From positions 1-64,000 of the forward strand of contig NC_060060.1 in the NCBI RefSeq assembly GCF_020283565.1: DNA of 64,000 nt, in the 5' to 3' direction. The position numbers and the translations under genes were made by a program. This DNA comes from Trifolium pratense (Eukaryota; Streptophyta; Magnoliopsida; Fabales; Fabaceae). Positions 20,612-29,665 of the stretch are shown here, in pieces. The notes beneath the pieces are model-generated. The model made no database searches and was not told the DNA's origin. It worked only from the letters and a program-made list of their open reading frames with translations. How positions within the stretch are numbered: the first letter of the stretch is position 1; each line of letters starts with the position of its first letter.

Positions 20612-21386
20612 TGTTGGATATAAATTTGGTATTTATCAATTAAATATAATTGGTGGGTCCAATATTTATTTGGAGGTGATATTGTTAAAATAAAACTTTC
20701 AAAGGTGGCGTCGAAAGCCAGCTAGGTCGAAGCCAAAAAGCGCTTCGAAAGATATGGATAATACGTCCAATTTTGGTTCTGCCAGGAAGCTATCGAAAGC
20801 GCGAAATCGAACCGATAGAGAGTTGGGCCAAGCCCAAAGAAGGAACAACGAACGGCCCAAAAGGCCTTGGCGCGCGCTGAAGGAATGAAAGATGAAAGTG
20901 GAGAACGTGGTCGACGTGGCAAATGGAGGAGCGTCCAGATGATCGAGAAACAGTTACCACTTAGTAGTAGTATTTATAGTAGTTTTTCATTCAGAACAGG
21001 GGTCACAAAATTTATACAAACACTCTCTCTAAAAATTCTAAGTACTCAGCGATCGAACGAACGGAATTCGAAGGAGAAATGTATGTTTTGTGAACCATCT
21101 TTATTTGTAATTGTTTTCATTCAATGCAATTTGTTTTCCAGTAATTTTTTCCAAGTCTGAATCCAGATACTTGCTTGAGAAACTGCTACTTCGAGGCGAT
21201 TCGAATTAGTTTCTCTTGTATGCTTTAAAATATTTTAATTCCTAAGTGTTTGTTTCCTTATTCAAACGAACATTCAAACAGTTTTCTTGAAGCGAATAAA
21301 CACAAAATTGTCCTGAGATTTACTAGTTGATCTCGCGAGTTTAAATACTTAAACTAGCGGTTGTTTACCAAATCCCAACGTAAACA
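20612..21386 (+). repeat. 3' LTR of the Tat element
   Basis: 775 bp, equal in length to the 5' LTR and differing by eye at one base (A at 20818). It begins TGTTGG after the polypurine tract, ends TAAACA, and is followed by the target duplication AGTCC. Confidence 0.95.
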
Positions 21387-22027
21387 AGTCCAAAACCAAA
21401 ACAATGGGAAACAAGTTCCTATTCCAACTGACATATTTTGCATCATCTAACCACTGCAGCAAGTGTTGCAACCCTGTTCTGGAGCCTCTTTCCTCATTTT
21501 GCATCATGTGTCTTTTCTATATACATGCTTGGCATCAACAACAGACTCTGGATTTTGATATTTCAAATCTAAAACGATGTGCCTTGGTGCTACATGACGC
21601 TTTGTCAAATCTTCAACACGTTTGTTTTCATCAGCGGTTAAACGTGCCTTGCGAGGATGACCATGATATTGGTCAGGTAGCCCTGGTTGTGAACTCCATG
21701 AATAACCTGAACATTCCATCCTGAACCATCTGTTGAAGGTGCGACTCTAATTTTGAATGGACAGTAACACTTTTTCGATGCAGTTGTCTTGGAACTTTCT
21801 GAAGAGTCATACTTTCCACCTTTGTCACAACCCAAAATTAACTTGTCATTTCTTCCTCTTATTTCGTTCTTTTTATCCGACCGAGTAATGATAATACTGA
21901 CTTTGTTGGCATCTCCAACATCTCGAACCCATGTGAGAACAACATCTGGTGTAGCAAATTTTTGATCCGTTGTAAAAGCATATGTAGTATCTACCAATAT
22001 TTGACTTGTAACGCCGAGATAAGCCAT
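21387..22027 (-). pseudogene. MULE transposase, N-terminal half with FAR1-type DNA-binding domain
   Basis: From the ATG at 22027 on the minus strand the frame encodes a FAR1-type DNA-binding domain: VVLTWVRDVG, then IRGRNDKLILGCDKGGKY, KKCYCPFKIRV and GSGWNVQVIHGVHNQ. A single-base frameshift near 21680 moves the reading to DQYHGHPRKARLTADE and APRHIVLDLK. Further stops and a deletion follow before FPIVLVLD at the insertion junction. Removing the Tat element restores VLVLDCTYKTNKYR across 21387/7359. It was therefore a MULE (Mutator-like) transposase gene, already broken independently of the insertion. Confidence 0.88.
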
Positions 22028-22077
22028 ATCTGTTTAAAAATAAAACAACAAATTAAAATTAAAATAATTGATATTAA

Positions 22078-22365
22078 CATACCGGTACACTTGTTAAATA
22101 CCGGAACACTTTTTGCGTTGTTACATACCGGTACACTTATTAGCATACCGGAACACTTTGAAAAAATGTTCTGGTATGTATAACGATAAACGAAACGAAC
22201 CGGTACACTTTTTAAAGAGTATTCCGGTAAATTTTGCATTCCGGAACACTTGTTAAAAAGTCGGAACACTTATTAAAAAGTGTGCCGGTAAAATTAACGT
22301 ACCGGTAAAGATAAATACTTACCGGAACAGTTTTTTGGGAGGATGAACAGTCTACCGGAACAGTA
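22078..22365. repeat. Cluster of ACCGG(T/A)ACACTT motifs upstream of the MULE transposase
   Basis: At least seven direct copies of ACCGGTACACTT or ACCGGAACACTT and shorter variants, plus one inverted copy (AAGTGTGCCGGT), are spread irregularly over ~290 bp just 5' of the transposase ATG. Spacing is not constant, so it is not a simple tandem array. Clustered subterminal motifs are often transposase-binding sites, but here that is inference. Confidence 0.75.
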
Positions 22366-22588
22366 TAATACGACAAAATTAAAAAAAATATTAAAATATA
22401 CTAATTTTTTATAAGGGTATAATGGGTATTTTGAAAAATATGTTGGGGTAGAAAAAAAAATTTTCAGTTAAGGTTTTGTTTTCTCCAGGACCGACCGAAG
22501 GGTAAAGCGGCCCAATCCCTAGCTTTGGGCCCCAAAATTTTTTATTTTTTTAATGTAGGGTTTAGGCTCCAAAAAAATTTTATGTTTG

Positions 22589-22592
<4 letters not shown>

Positions 22593-22650
<58 letters not shown>
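22593..22650. repeat. (AT)n microsatellite, left flank of the foldback element
   Basis: An uninterrupted AT dinucleotide run of about 58 bp. It directly abuts the GGGG end of the foldback element. Confidence 0.95.
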
Positions 22651-22652
<2 letters not shown>

Positions 22653-24191
22653 GGTTTTCTAACTTAGACCCTAGTTAGGTCTAAGTTAGCAAGGTGCACC
22701 TTTTCAATTGGACCAAAATACCCATTCTTTTTAATTAATTAACCAAAATACCCATTAGTAGACGCAGATCCAGTGTCGCGCGCGTACCGAAGGACCATGG
22801 TTACAGACCGTTGATTTCCATCAGACAGCCAAGATCTGATCTCATCAAGACTGTCTGATCAATCAGACAGCCCAGATCATCCTGATCCATCAGATTCCAG
22901 CGCCTGCGCCACACTGGATTACAACCTGGAGAGAGAAAAATTTGCTTTTTAAAAGTAGGACACGTGTCACACAATGGTTGGCTGGGCGTGATTTTTGTTC
23001 ATTTAATACTTTGAACTCAATTATTTCATTGTAAATTAATTTTTTATTTTTTTATTTTTAGACCAAAATTCATAATTTTTTTTTGTCTACAAATAGAGAC
23101 TTGGTTCGTTTGATTTGGACACCGAAAAAAAAACGCAATTTTTCACTACCTTAATCTCATTTTTTGTCTACTAAATACGTTACTTGTGTGTTGTAATTTA
23201 ACACGCACCACTCAACCAACTCACTGAAACCATTATACCAGGAAAATAGTAGATAATATTCTGGAACTTTTGGTATATTTTATGAAATTTTTGGAGACCT
23301 GAAACTATTTTTAGTTAATTAAATGAGATAAAACGGTAATTAAAAACTAATGTTTGCTTCTGAAACCATTTTACTGGTAGAATGGTTGCACATAGTTGTA
23401 TTCTGAAACCATTTTACTGGTAGAATGGTTTCAATGAGTAATTTATTAATTGTGTTTGCTTCTGAAACCATTTATCTGGTACAATGGTTTCAGAGAGTTG
23501 TAATCTGAAACCATTTTGCTGGTAGAATGGTTTCAGTAAGTTGATTATTAGTTATTTGCTTCTGAAACCATTTAGCTTGTAGAATGGTTGCACATAGTTG
23601 TATTCTGAAACCATTTTACTGGTAGAATGGTTTCAGTGAGTAATTTATTAATTGTGTTTGCTTCTGAAACCATTTATCTGGTACAATGGTTTCAGAGAGT
23701 TGTAATCTGAAACCATTTTGCTGGTAGAATGGTTTCAGTGAGTTGATGTAAGGTAGTGAAAAATGAGATTAAGGTAGTGAAAAATTGGGTTTTTTTTTCT
23801 GTGTCCAAATCAAACGAACCAAGTCTCTATTTGTAGAGAAAAAAAAATTATGAATTTTGGTATAAAATAAATAAATAAAAAATTAATTTACAACGAAATA
23901 ATTGAGTTCAAAGTATTAAATGGAAAAAAATCACGCCCAGCCAATCAGACAGCGACACGTGTCCTGCTTTTAAAAAGTAGATTCTTCTCTCCAGGCTGTA
24001 ATCCAGTGTGGTGCACGCGCTGGAATCTGATGGATTCGGATGATCTGGGCTGTCTGATTGATCAGACAGTCTTGATGAGATCAGATCTTGGCTGTCTGAT
24101 GGAAATCAACGACCTGTAACCATGGTACTTTGGTCCAACTGAAAAGGTGCACCTTGCTAACTTAGACCCAACTGGGTCTAAGTTAGCAGCC

Positions 24192-24194
<3 letters not shown>
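22651..24194. mobile_element. Foldback element with ~0.45-0.5-kb inverted arms
   Basis: The left arm (22651 to ~23165) and right arm (~23757 to 24194) are reverse complements over most of their length. Matching blocks include the GGGG end with CTAACTTAGAC, AAGGTGCACCTT, GGCTGTCTGA(T/C), GACACGTGTC, TGGTTCGTTTGATTTGGACA and CACTACCTTAATCTCATTTTT. The left arm has an extra ~70 bp around 22700-22790. No protein is encoded. The element sits inside an AT microsatellite, so its target duplication cannot be read. Confidence 0.88.
23221..23745. repeat. Array of hairpin-forming CTGAAACCATT...AATGGTTTCAG units in the foldback core
   Basis: About eight copies of a ~32-bp imperfect palindrome (stem CTGAAACCATT / AATGGTTTCAG, loop containing CTGGTA) lie between the arms. 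They sit at roughly 23361, 23402, 23464, 23507, 23562, 23606, 23667 and 23708, organised as a duplicated ~200-bp block. Some copies have one degraded stem (AATGGTTGCAC). A half copy occurs at 23225. Confidence 0.85.

Positions 24195-24287
<93 letters not shown>
24195..24287. repeat. (TA)n microsatellite, right flank of the foldback element
   Basis: A ~92-bp TA dinucleotide run abutting the CCCC end of the foldback element, with a second AT run on the other side. Confidence 0.95.
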
Positions 24288-24290
<3 letters not shown>

Positions 24291-24531
24291 GGCCTCCGTT
24301 ACAAATCAGTACGGGCCATGTAGTCCATTTGGTTGTGTCCTTCATTTTGATATTGGCATGATATGTGTTCGATCCTTGCCAAAGTCAGTTTTTGTTTATT
24401 TTAGCTTTTCTTTTCACAGTTTTTTTCAAAAAACTCCACTAGAGAGGGTGGTGGAGAAGTTCGTGAGGTAAAGCACGGGATTGCCATGATGGGCCCGGGG
24501 GTTGTTACAACTTATATCCAAAAAAAAAAAA
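24288..24531 (+). mobile_element. Possible SINE-like retroposon
   Basis: This segment contains a pol III B-box-like TGTTCGATCCTTGCC (about 24367-24381) and ends in a 12-bp A run at 24520-24531. TTTTATGTT(A)TGAA follows the A run, and a similar TTTTATGTTTGAA precedes the AT tract at 22580, a possible target duplication. No clear A box. Low confidence. Confidence 0.35.
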
Positions 24532-25084
24532 CTTTTATGTTATGAAATTAAAAATCAGAGATTAATAAAGTTTTGTAATTAAAAAATGTACCTTATTTAA
24601 ATTTCTGCAAGAATTGTGATAGTTGGAAGACATTAATAAGAAAGAACCATTGTGTTATTTGAATTTAAAATGAAGGGTAATTTGGACAATATAAAAAATC
24701 CAGCCCAAATTCATCTATCCTTTTTATATATTGTTATAGATAATGTTCTAATATATTTTTTGTTTGGTAAGTAATGTTCTAATTGTTTAGAGAATATTAT
24801 TTATTTATGCTTAAAAAAACAAAGAGAACATTATTTATTCAAATTCAAACAAATTACAAAAGTTATTGGTTTATACCATAATATAAAATAAAAATACAAA
24901 ATATAACTACTACTTTTAGTTTGATTTTCTTTTTTGTACCAATTTATTCTTAACAATTTTTTTAATATTTTATTTAAATTTAATTACATACAGCCTAAAT
25001 ATTGAATATGAAATATAGATAAACTTAAATAATCAAAAAATTATGAAAATGAAATAAATAAATTAAAATTAATTAAACAAATAA

Positions 25085-25378
25085 GTTGCTAGCGTATGGG
25101 TTGTGTGGACAGAAAGAAATCACAGGTTATTCAGAGGCTCAGACAGTACTCTTCATCAGTTGTTGGACAAGATCAAGCTTTTTTCTTATAAGTGGTTGAA
25201 GACGACGAGTGTTACCTTAATCTTAAACTACCATAGTTGGTGGTCTAGTCTTTTACTATGTTTGGGCCTTGTATGATTGTTTGTATTTCTTTCTGTGACT
25301 TTTTGTAAATTCTGGTCTATCTTGACACATCTTGTGCTGAGGAGGCTTTTTTGTTTTTCAAAAAAATATTATGCAATA
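25085..25378 (+). pseudogene. 5'-truncated L1-type LINE: last ~60 codons of reverse transcriptase ORF plus 3' UTR
   Basis: The frame through 25097-25276 reads WVVWTERNHRLF, then LHQLLDKIKLFSYKWLK and LNYHSWWSS...CLGLV before TGA. This is the characteristic C-terminal end of plant L1-type LINE ORF2 proteins (the region after the zf-RVT segment). The 3' UTR ends in AGGAGGC, a T run, then CAAAAAAA. Everything upstream is missing, as usual for abortive LINE insertions. Confidence 0.8.
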
Positions 25379-25655
25379 AAAACAATATTTTTTATGCAAT
25401 AAAAATAATATTTTTTATTTTGTTCATATTATAAAAGTATTTTCTAATAGTATATTTTATTTTTATTATAAATATAATTGATATATTTTTAACTTTCTTA
25501 CCAAAAATTGTTTATTTATTTATTTATTTATTTTTAAATATAAATTTTACGTTTTTCTTTCGTACAATATTTTTTTGCTTAAAAAATATACATTTTTATG
25601 TTAGGCCTCATATTAATGACCGCTTCAGGCCCCACATTATGTTGGGCCGGCCCTG

Positions 25656-26223
25656 GTTTGCTCCAACGTCGCCGGATCAATCGGAAACTAAGAAGAGAAG
25701 AGAAAGAATGAGGTTGAGAAAACGGTTGTTACTCGAGCTAGAGCCGCGAGAAAATAGGGGAAAATTGTGAAGGTGCAATATTATAAAAAAGATTCAGTTT
25801 TAATAAAAAAAAAATTAGTTTTGTTTTTTTATTTATTTTTAATTTAAAAATTAAAAGAAAATGATGTGGCAAATGATATGGCAAAAAATCCACGTGTTTG
25901 TCCAAGTGTGCATCACCGTTTGCCACATGTCCACATCTAACGGCGTTAGTAAAAAATATGACGGGAGGGACTAACTTATTAAACAAAAGAAAAGATAAGG
26001 GACCAATTTGAAACTTTTAAAAAATAAGGGACCAACTTAAAACCTAAAATAAAGATAAGGGACCAGATGTGCAATTAAGCCTTTTTAATTTTTATTTTTT
26101 TCACCTTTATTTTAGGAATTGACCATAATGAATGAGTTGAGGAGAAATTGTTGTATAAAATAGTAAAATGAGTTTACCATATAAGTAAAAATGATTTTTT
26201 TATTAGTAATAACATGGAGATAC
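25656..26223. other. Intergenic, no gene recognised
   Basis: It includes three spaced copies of AAGGGACCA(A/G) around 25997-26065, a pattern seen in degraded retroelement 3' regions, and otherwise AT-rich sequence. No coding sequence is supported. Confidence 0.4.
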
Positions 26224-27290
26224 AAATTGGCAAAAGAAAAGAGTGCCACTTTTTTACATTGAATTACATATCATACAAACCATGAAAAATCAAATTTGAT
26301 GAAAAAGAGATTCACATACGTGTTATGCCACATCCCAATATGAGTGAGAAGATACACAAAATTTGACATTAAAATTATCCTCACATCTCATTTCAATGTG
26401 TCATTTCTTACTCTAAAGTCGCAAACACATCCACCCTTAAGTTCTCCCTTCTCTCTTTTTGTGTTTCAGCCATGTCAAACAGCATGAAAAATCTAGGTCA
26501 CAAAAAGATTGAGATAAAAAAGATGAACAATGAGAGCAACCTGCAAGTAACTTTCTCGAAGTGTCGTATCGGGCACTTCTAATGAGTTTTTCACTCTTTA
26601 TGGTGCAGTTGTTGCTCTGGTTGTATTTTGTCCTGGTGATAAACAATTTGGCCATGCTCCCAATGTTGATATAGTCACAAATCGTTATCTCCGTAGGTCA
26701 CACATCAAAACAACGACATCATGCCAATTCATTGAAACTCATCGTAAGGTGGCTCTACAATGAGCTTCAATGAATGACATCGTGCCATTGTTTTGAAGCA
26801 GGACCCACGAGAGATAAAGATCTATGACCAAATCGACATTTGGGTGGTCAAAGTAAAACACTTTCTCACCAGGTTAAAATACAATGAGAGCAACATCTAC
26901 ATCACAAAGTGTACAAATCATACAAGCTTTCTCGAAGAGCCCGCTACGGCGCTTCGAGAATGTCACTTGCAGGTTGCTCACATTACTCATCGTTTTCATC
27001 TCAATCTTTTGGCGACCTAAACTTCTCCTACTGTTTGACATGACTAAATTACAGAAAGAGAAAAGGAAGAACTAAAGGGTGGAGGATGTGTTTGTGACTT
27101 TAGATTAAGAAATGACACATTGAAATAAGGTGTGGAGGGGTAATTTATAGCCAAATTTTGTGTGTATATCCTCACGCTTATTGGTACGTGGCTTAGCACG
27201 CGCGTGATTCCCTTTTTCGTCAAATCGGATTTTTCATGGTTTATTAGGTATATAATTCAATGTAAAAAAGTGACGTTCTTTTGCCAATTT
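26224..27290. repeat. Giant imperfect palindrome (~1.07 kb, arms ~530 bp)
   Basis: The whole segment is one inverted repeat with its centre near 26755. Outermost matches are AAATTGGCAA (26224) with TTGCCAATTT (27281-27290). Inner matched blocks include the TTTTTTACATTGAATTA end block, AACCATGAAAAATC, AAATTTGATGA/TCGTCAAATCGG, TCAATGTGTCATTTCTTA, AACACATCC, CATGTCAAACAG, AGATTGAGAT, GCAACCTGCAAGT, CTCGAAG, and near the centre GACATC(A/G)TGCCA and TTCATTGAA. No protein is encoded. The unpaired loop is short (<20 bases). Confidence 0.9.
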
Positions 27291-27354
27291 TATAAGACCG
27301 TTTTACCATTTTACCAAAAAAAAAAAAGTTTGCTAAATATAAGATCCTCTATGA

Positions 27355-27420
27355 ATTTTGTGTGTATATTCTCGTTCATATTGGGACGTGGCTTAGCACG
27401 CACGTGAATCTCTTTTTTTT
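27355..27420 (+). repeat. Additional partial copy of the palindrome terminal repeat
   Basis: TTTTGTGTGTATATTCTCG and ACGTGGCTTAGCACGCACGTGAA repeat the outer-arm sequence found at 27152-27241 and 1927-2014. It lies ~65 bp beyond the palindrome and is oriented like its right arm. Confidence 0.75.
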
Positions 27421-28276
27421 AAATCCCCTTATATAAAGGCAAGTTTTGGCCCATGGAACACAACTCAATCACTTTTCACTTTCACTCCGCCTTGATCACA
27501 TACTGACTTGACCAATATTGGATGGCTAACGTAGTTATTGGTACTTTCTCCATCGTGATCCACCGCACCGGAATAGTATTTCCATCGTAACTGTTTCAAT
27601 TCTCAACGTCGGAGTCATCTATTTCTCTGTCGAGAAGAACACTACGCAAGAAATTGAAATTACGAACACTTTAAAAATATATTATTTATGTTAATTATAA
27701 AATATTACTCCATGCGGTCTTTTTTAAAAGATACAGTTTACGTTCCAAGATTCATTGAATAAATAATGTATCTGGTCTATAATATTGACCAGATTCATTA
27801 TTTATTTAATGAATTTAGAAAAGTAAATTGTTGATCTCTTATAAAAAGGATAAAAGAAAGTATAATTTAAAAAGGAAAGCATAATTTTTTTCTTGTCAAT
27901 AAAATCATAATTTTGTAAATAAATTAATTTGTTAAAGTAACAATTATTTTTAATTTATTTTATTCTGATAATCTTTTTTTATTTATTTATTATATTATTT
28001 TTTTTACTGTAATTATATTACATATGTATGGAAATTGATTTATTTATTTCTTTATAATAGTTTTTTTTTTGAAATTTCTTTATAATAGTTAAATATAGTG
28101 TTAAACCAAAAGTGGTTTCCGAACAATTACTCTGAAATTTTGATGAAAACAATATATAAGAAAACAATTGGGGAACCTAAAGTATGTTCAAGTACTCAAG
28201 ATCATAAAGAAATATGCTACTACTAAACACACTTTGAAAAAAGACTAATAATTAGTGTAATGATCGAAATTGGTAT
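27421..28276. other. Intergenic, AT-rich; contains a degraded MITE
   Basis: A short GC-richer segment at 27500-27650 reads MANVVIGTFSIVIHRTGIV from an ATG at 27522 before a stop; it matches nothing I recognise. The remainder is AT-rich and non-coding and includes a probable MITE at 27708-27860. The last five bases, GGTAT (28272-28276), are the target duplication of the Athila element. Confidence 0.5.
27708..27860. mobile_element. Degraded Stowaway-like MITE
   Basis: A 153-bp segment with termini CTCC(A)TGCGGTC / GGATAAAAGAAAG, related to the family in the HSP70 copy A intron, flanked by TA. An internal palindrome, ATTCATTGAATAAATAATG and its complement, is visible. Confidence 0.5.
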
Positions 28277-29454
28277 TGATGACGTTAGTCATTACATGGA
28301 AATAAAGACCATTTTCAAGTGTTTTTAGAGGTTTTTGACCTAAATCATGAAGAACAAGACATTGATTTGAAGCTACATGCGAAGAAAGATAGCAAATGAA
28401 AATTGGTGGATTATATAGCATTTTTACGCCTGGGGCGGAATTCTTTGCGCCTGGGGCGGAAATTTCACTGAAGAAGCTGGTTTGCTCACTGTTTTGCCGT
28501 TTCAGGCGAAATTCTTGTGCCTGAAACGTAACTTCTTACGCCTGGGGCGGAAATTCTGTGCCTCAGGCGGAAAACGTTACTTTTGATCATTTTTATAAAA
28601 GGGAAACATCAGATCTGGATCATTATCGAATTTTTACGCAAAAGAACAGCTATTGGAGCGATTTTGGAGGATCAAGAGCGATCAAGCAAGGATTCCAGTG
28701 TGGAAACACATCAAGATTCTTCTTGTAATCATGCTTTCTTTCATTTTATTTGATGTAATTTCTGAATTTGCAATGTCTAGCTAAATTCTCATGATTAGTC
28801 CTTAGGTGATTCTAATTACTTTTGATCTTGAATTATGTGATTGTCATATGATATGATTAATGAATTACGAAGTTAGTTTCTATTGATTGTTCTTTGTGCT
28901 TAATGCTTTGTATGAATTCACGACTTATATGATGATTGCAATGATTTGTTTTACTATGACGATAGGAATAAATCATCGATCTAGGAACGATTGATCAATT
29001 AATTTTCACTTAAGAAATTTTGGATTGTTAATTGAGATTAAAAGATTAAAGTTTTTCTTCCTCACATGATCATAGGTCTTACTAAGAAATTAGGGATTGA
29101 TGATCATGAGAGAGGATTATGTTACCAAGACATTGGGCATAATCAATTGTGTTTTAATCAAATCATGAAACTAATTCGACTAATTCGTTATCATACATGA
29201 AATTACCAAGAGAAATAGTAATTAGATGACCCAAAAAGGACCAATCGCTTTTCTTACATCAATCTAAACACCAAAGTAATTCCAAAGTTTAAAAATTTGA
29301 ACTTGAAACCAAACAAGAACCCCCTTTTTACAATTTATGTCAATTTACATGAGTATGTCTTCAATTTACAGTTGATTTAGAACAATCCCTGCGGAGAGAA
29401 CGATTTTATTATACTACTTGACGGCTATTTAGTACACTTGCTAAATTTCTATCA
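28277..29454 (+). repeat. 5' LTR of the Athila element
   Basis: It runs from TGATGACG to TCTATCA. A TATA box, TATAAAA, is at 28594-28600. Upstream of it, six copies of a CGCCTGGGGCGGAAA-type motif occur between 28430 and 28575. Differences from the 3' LTR were seen near 28350, 28797 and 28921. Confidence 0.95.
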
Positions 29455-29460
29455 AGTTTT

Positions 29461-29478
29461 TGGCGCCGTTGCCGGGGA
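29461..29478 (+). other. Primer-binding site complementary to tRNA-Asp(GTC)
   Basis: TGGCGCCGTTGCCGGGGA lies six bases after the LTR. It is complementary to the 18 nt at the 3' end of plant tRNA-Asp, including CCA. This primer is usual in Athila-type elements. Confidence 0.92.
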
Positions 29479-29665
29479 TTGTTGATTAAATCAACAAGGC
29501 AATTGAGTCATACTTTTAAATTTTATTGTTTTATTGATTAAGTTTTTGTTTATTTTAATTATAAATATATATAAAAAAAAAAAATATATATATAATTTCT
29601 GAATTTTATTTTCATTTTCATTCTTGTGTAGTGCAGTTGCTTCTTAAGGTATTTTCTGGTTGTTT

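Larger units (their letters stand above)
7360..21386 (+). mobile_element. Complete Tat-lineage Ty3/gypsy LTR retrotransposon with antisense genes (14,027 bp)
   Basis: Two 775-bp LTRs (7360-8134 and 20612-21386) differ by eye at one base (7566 G versus 20818 A). The element is flanked by the 5-bp target duplication AGTCC (7355-7359 and 21387-21391). The order is 5' LTR, PBS, gag-protease, pol (RT, degenerate RNase H, a second archaeal-type RNase H, integrase), antisense ORF region, polypurine tract, 3' LTR. The dual RNase H and the antisense ORFs between pol and the 3' LTR are hallmarks of the Tat lineage. There is no ORF before gag, so it is not a typical Ogre. All main frames are open, and the insertion is very recent. 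Confidence 0.95.
22486..25655. mobile_element. hAT-like element, non-autonomous, with nested insertions (3.17 kb)
   Basis: The termini CAGGACCGACC and (reverse complement of the right end) CAGGGCCGGCCC match hAT-type inverted repeats. The flanks GTTTTCTC (22478-22485) and GTTTGCTC (25656-25663) match at 7 of 8 positions, as expected for an aged 8-bp target duplication. No hAT transposase is visible. The interior holds a foldback element in an AT microsatellite, a SINE-like segment, a LINE tail and AT-rich sequence (24532-25084) without a gene. Confidence 0.8.

Noticed and set aside
23361..23745. Regular direct repeats resembling a CRISPR array
   Set aside because: Repeats are themselves palindromic, spacing is irregular, spacers are repeated, and the setting is a plant foldback element.
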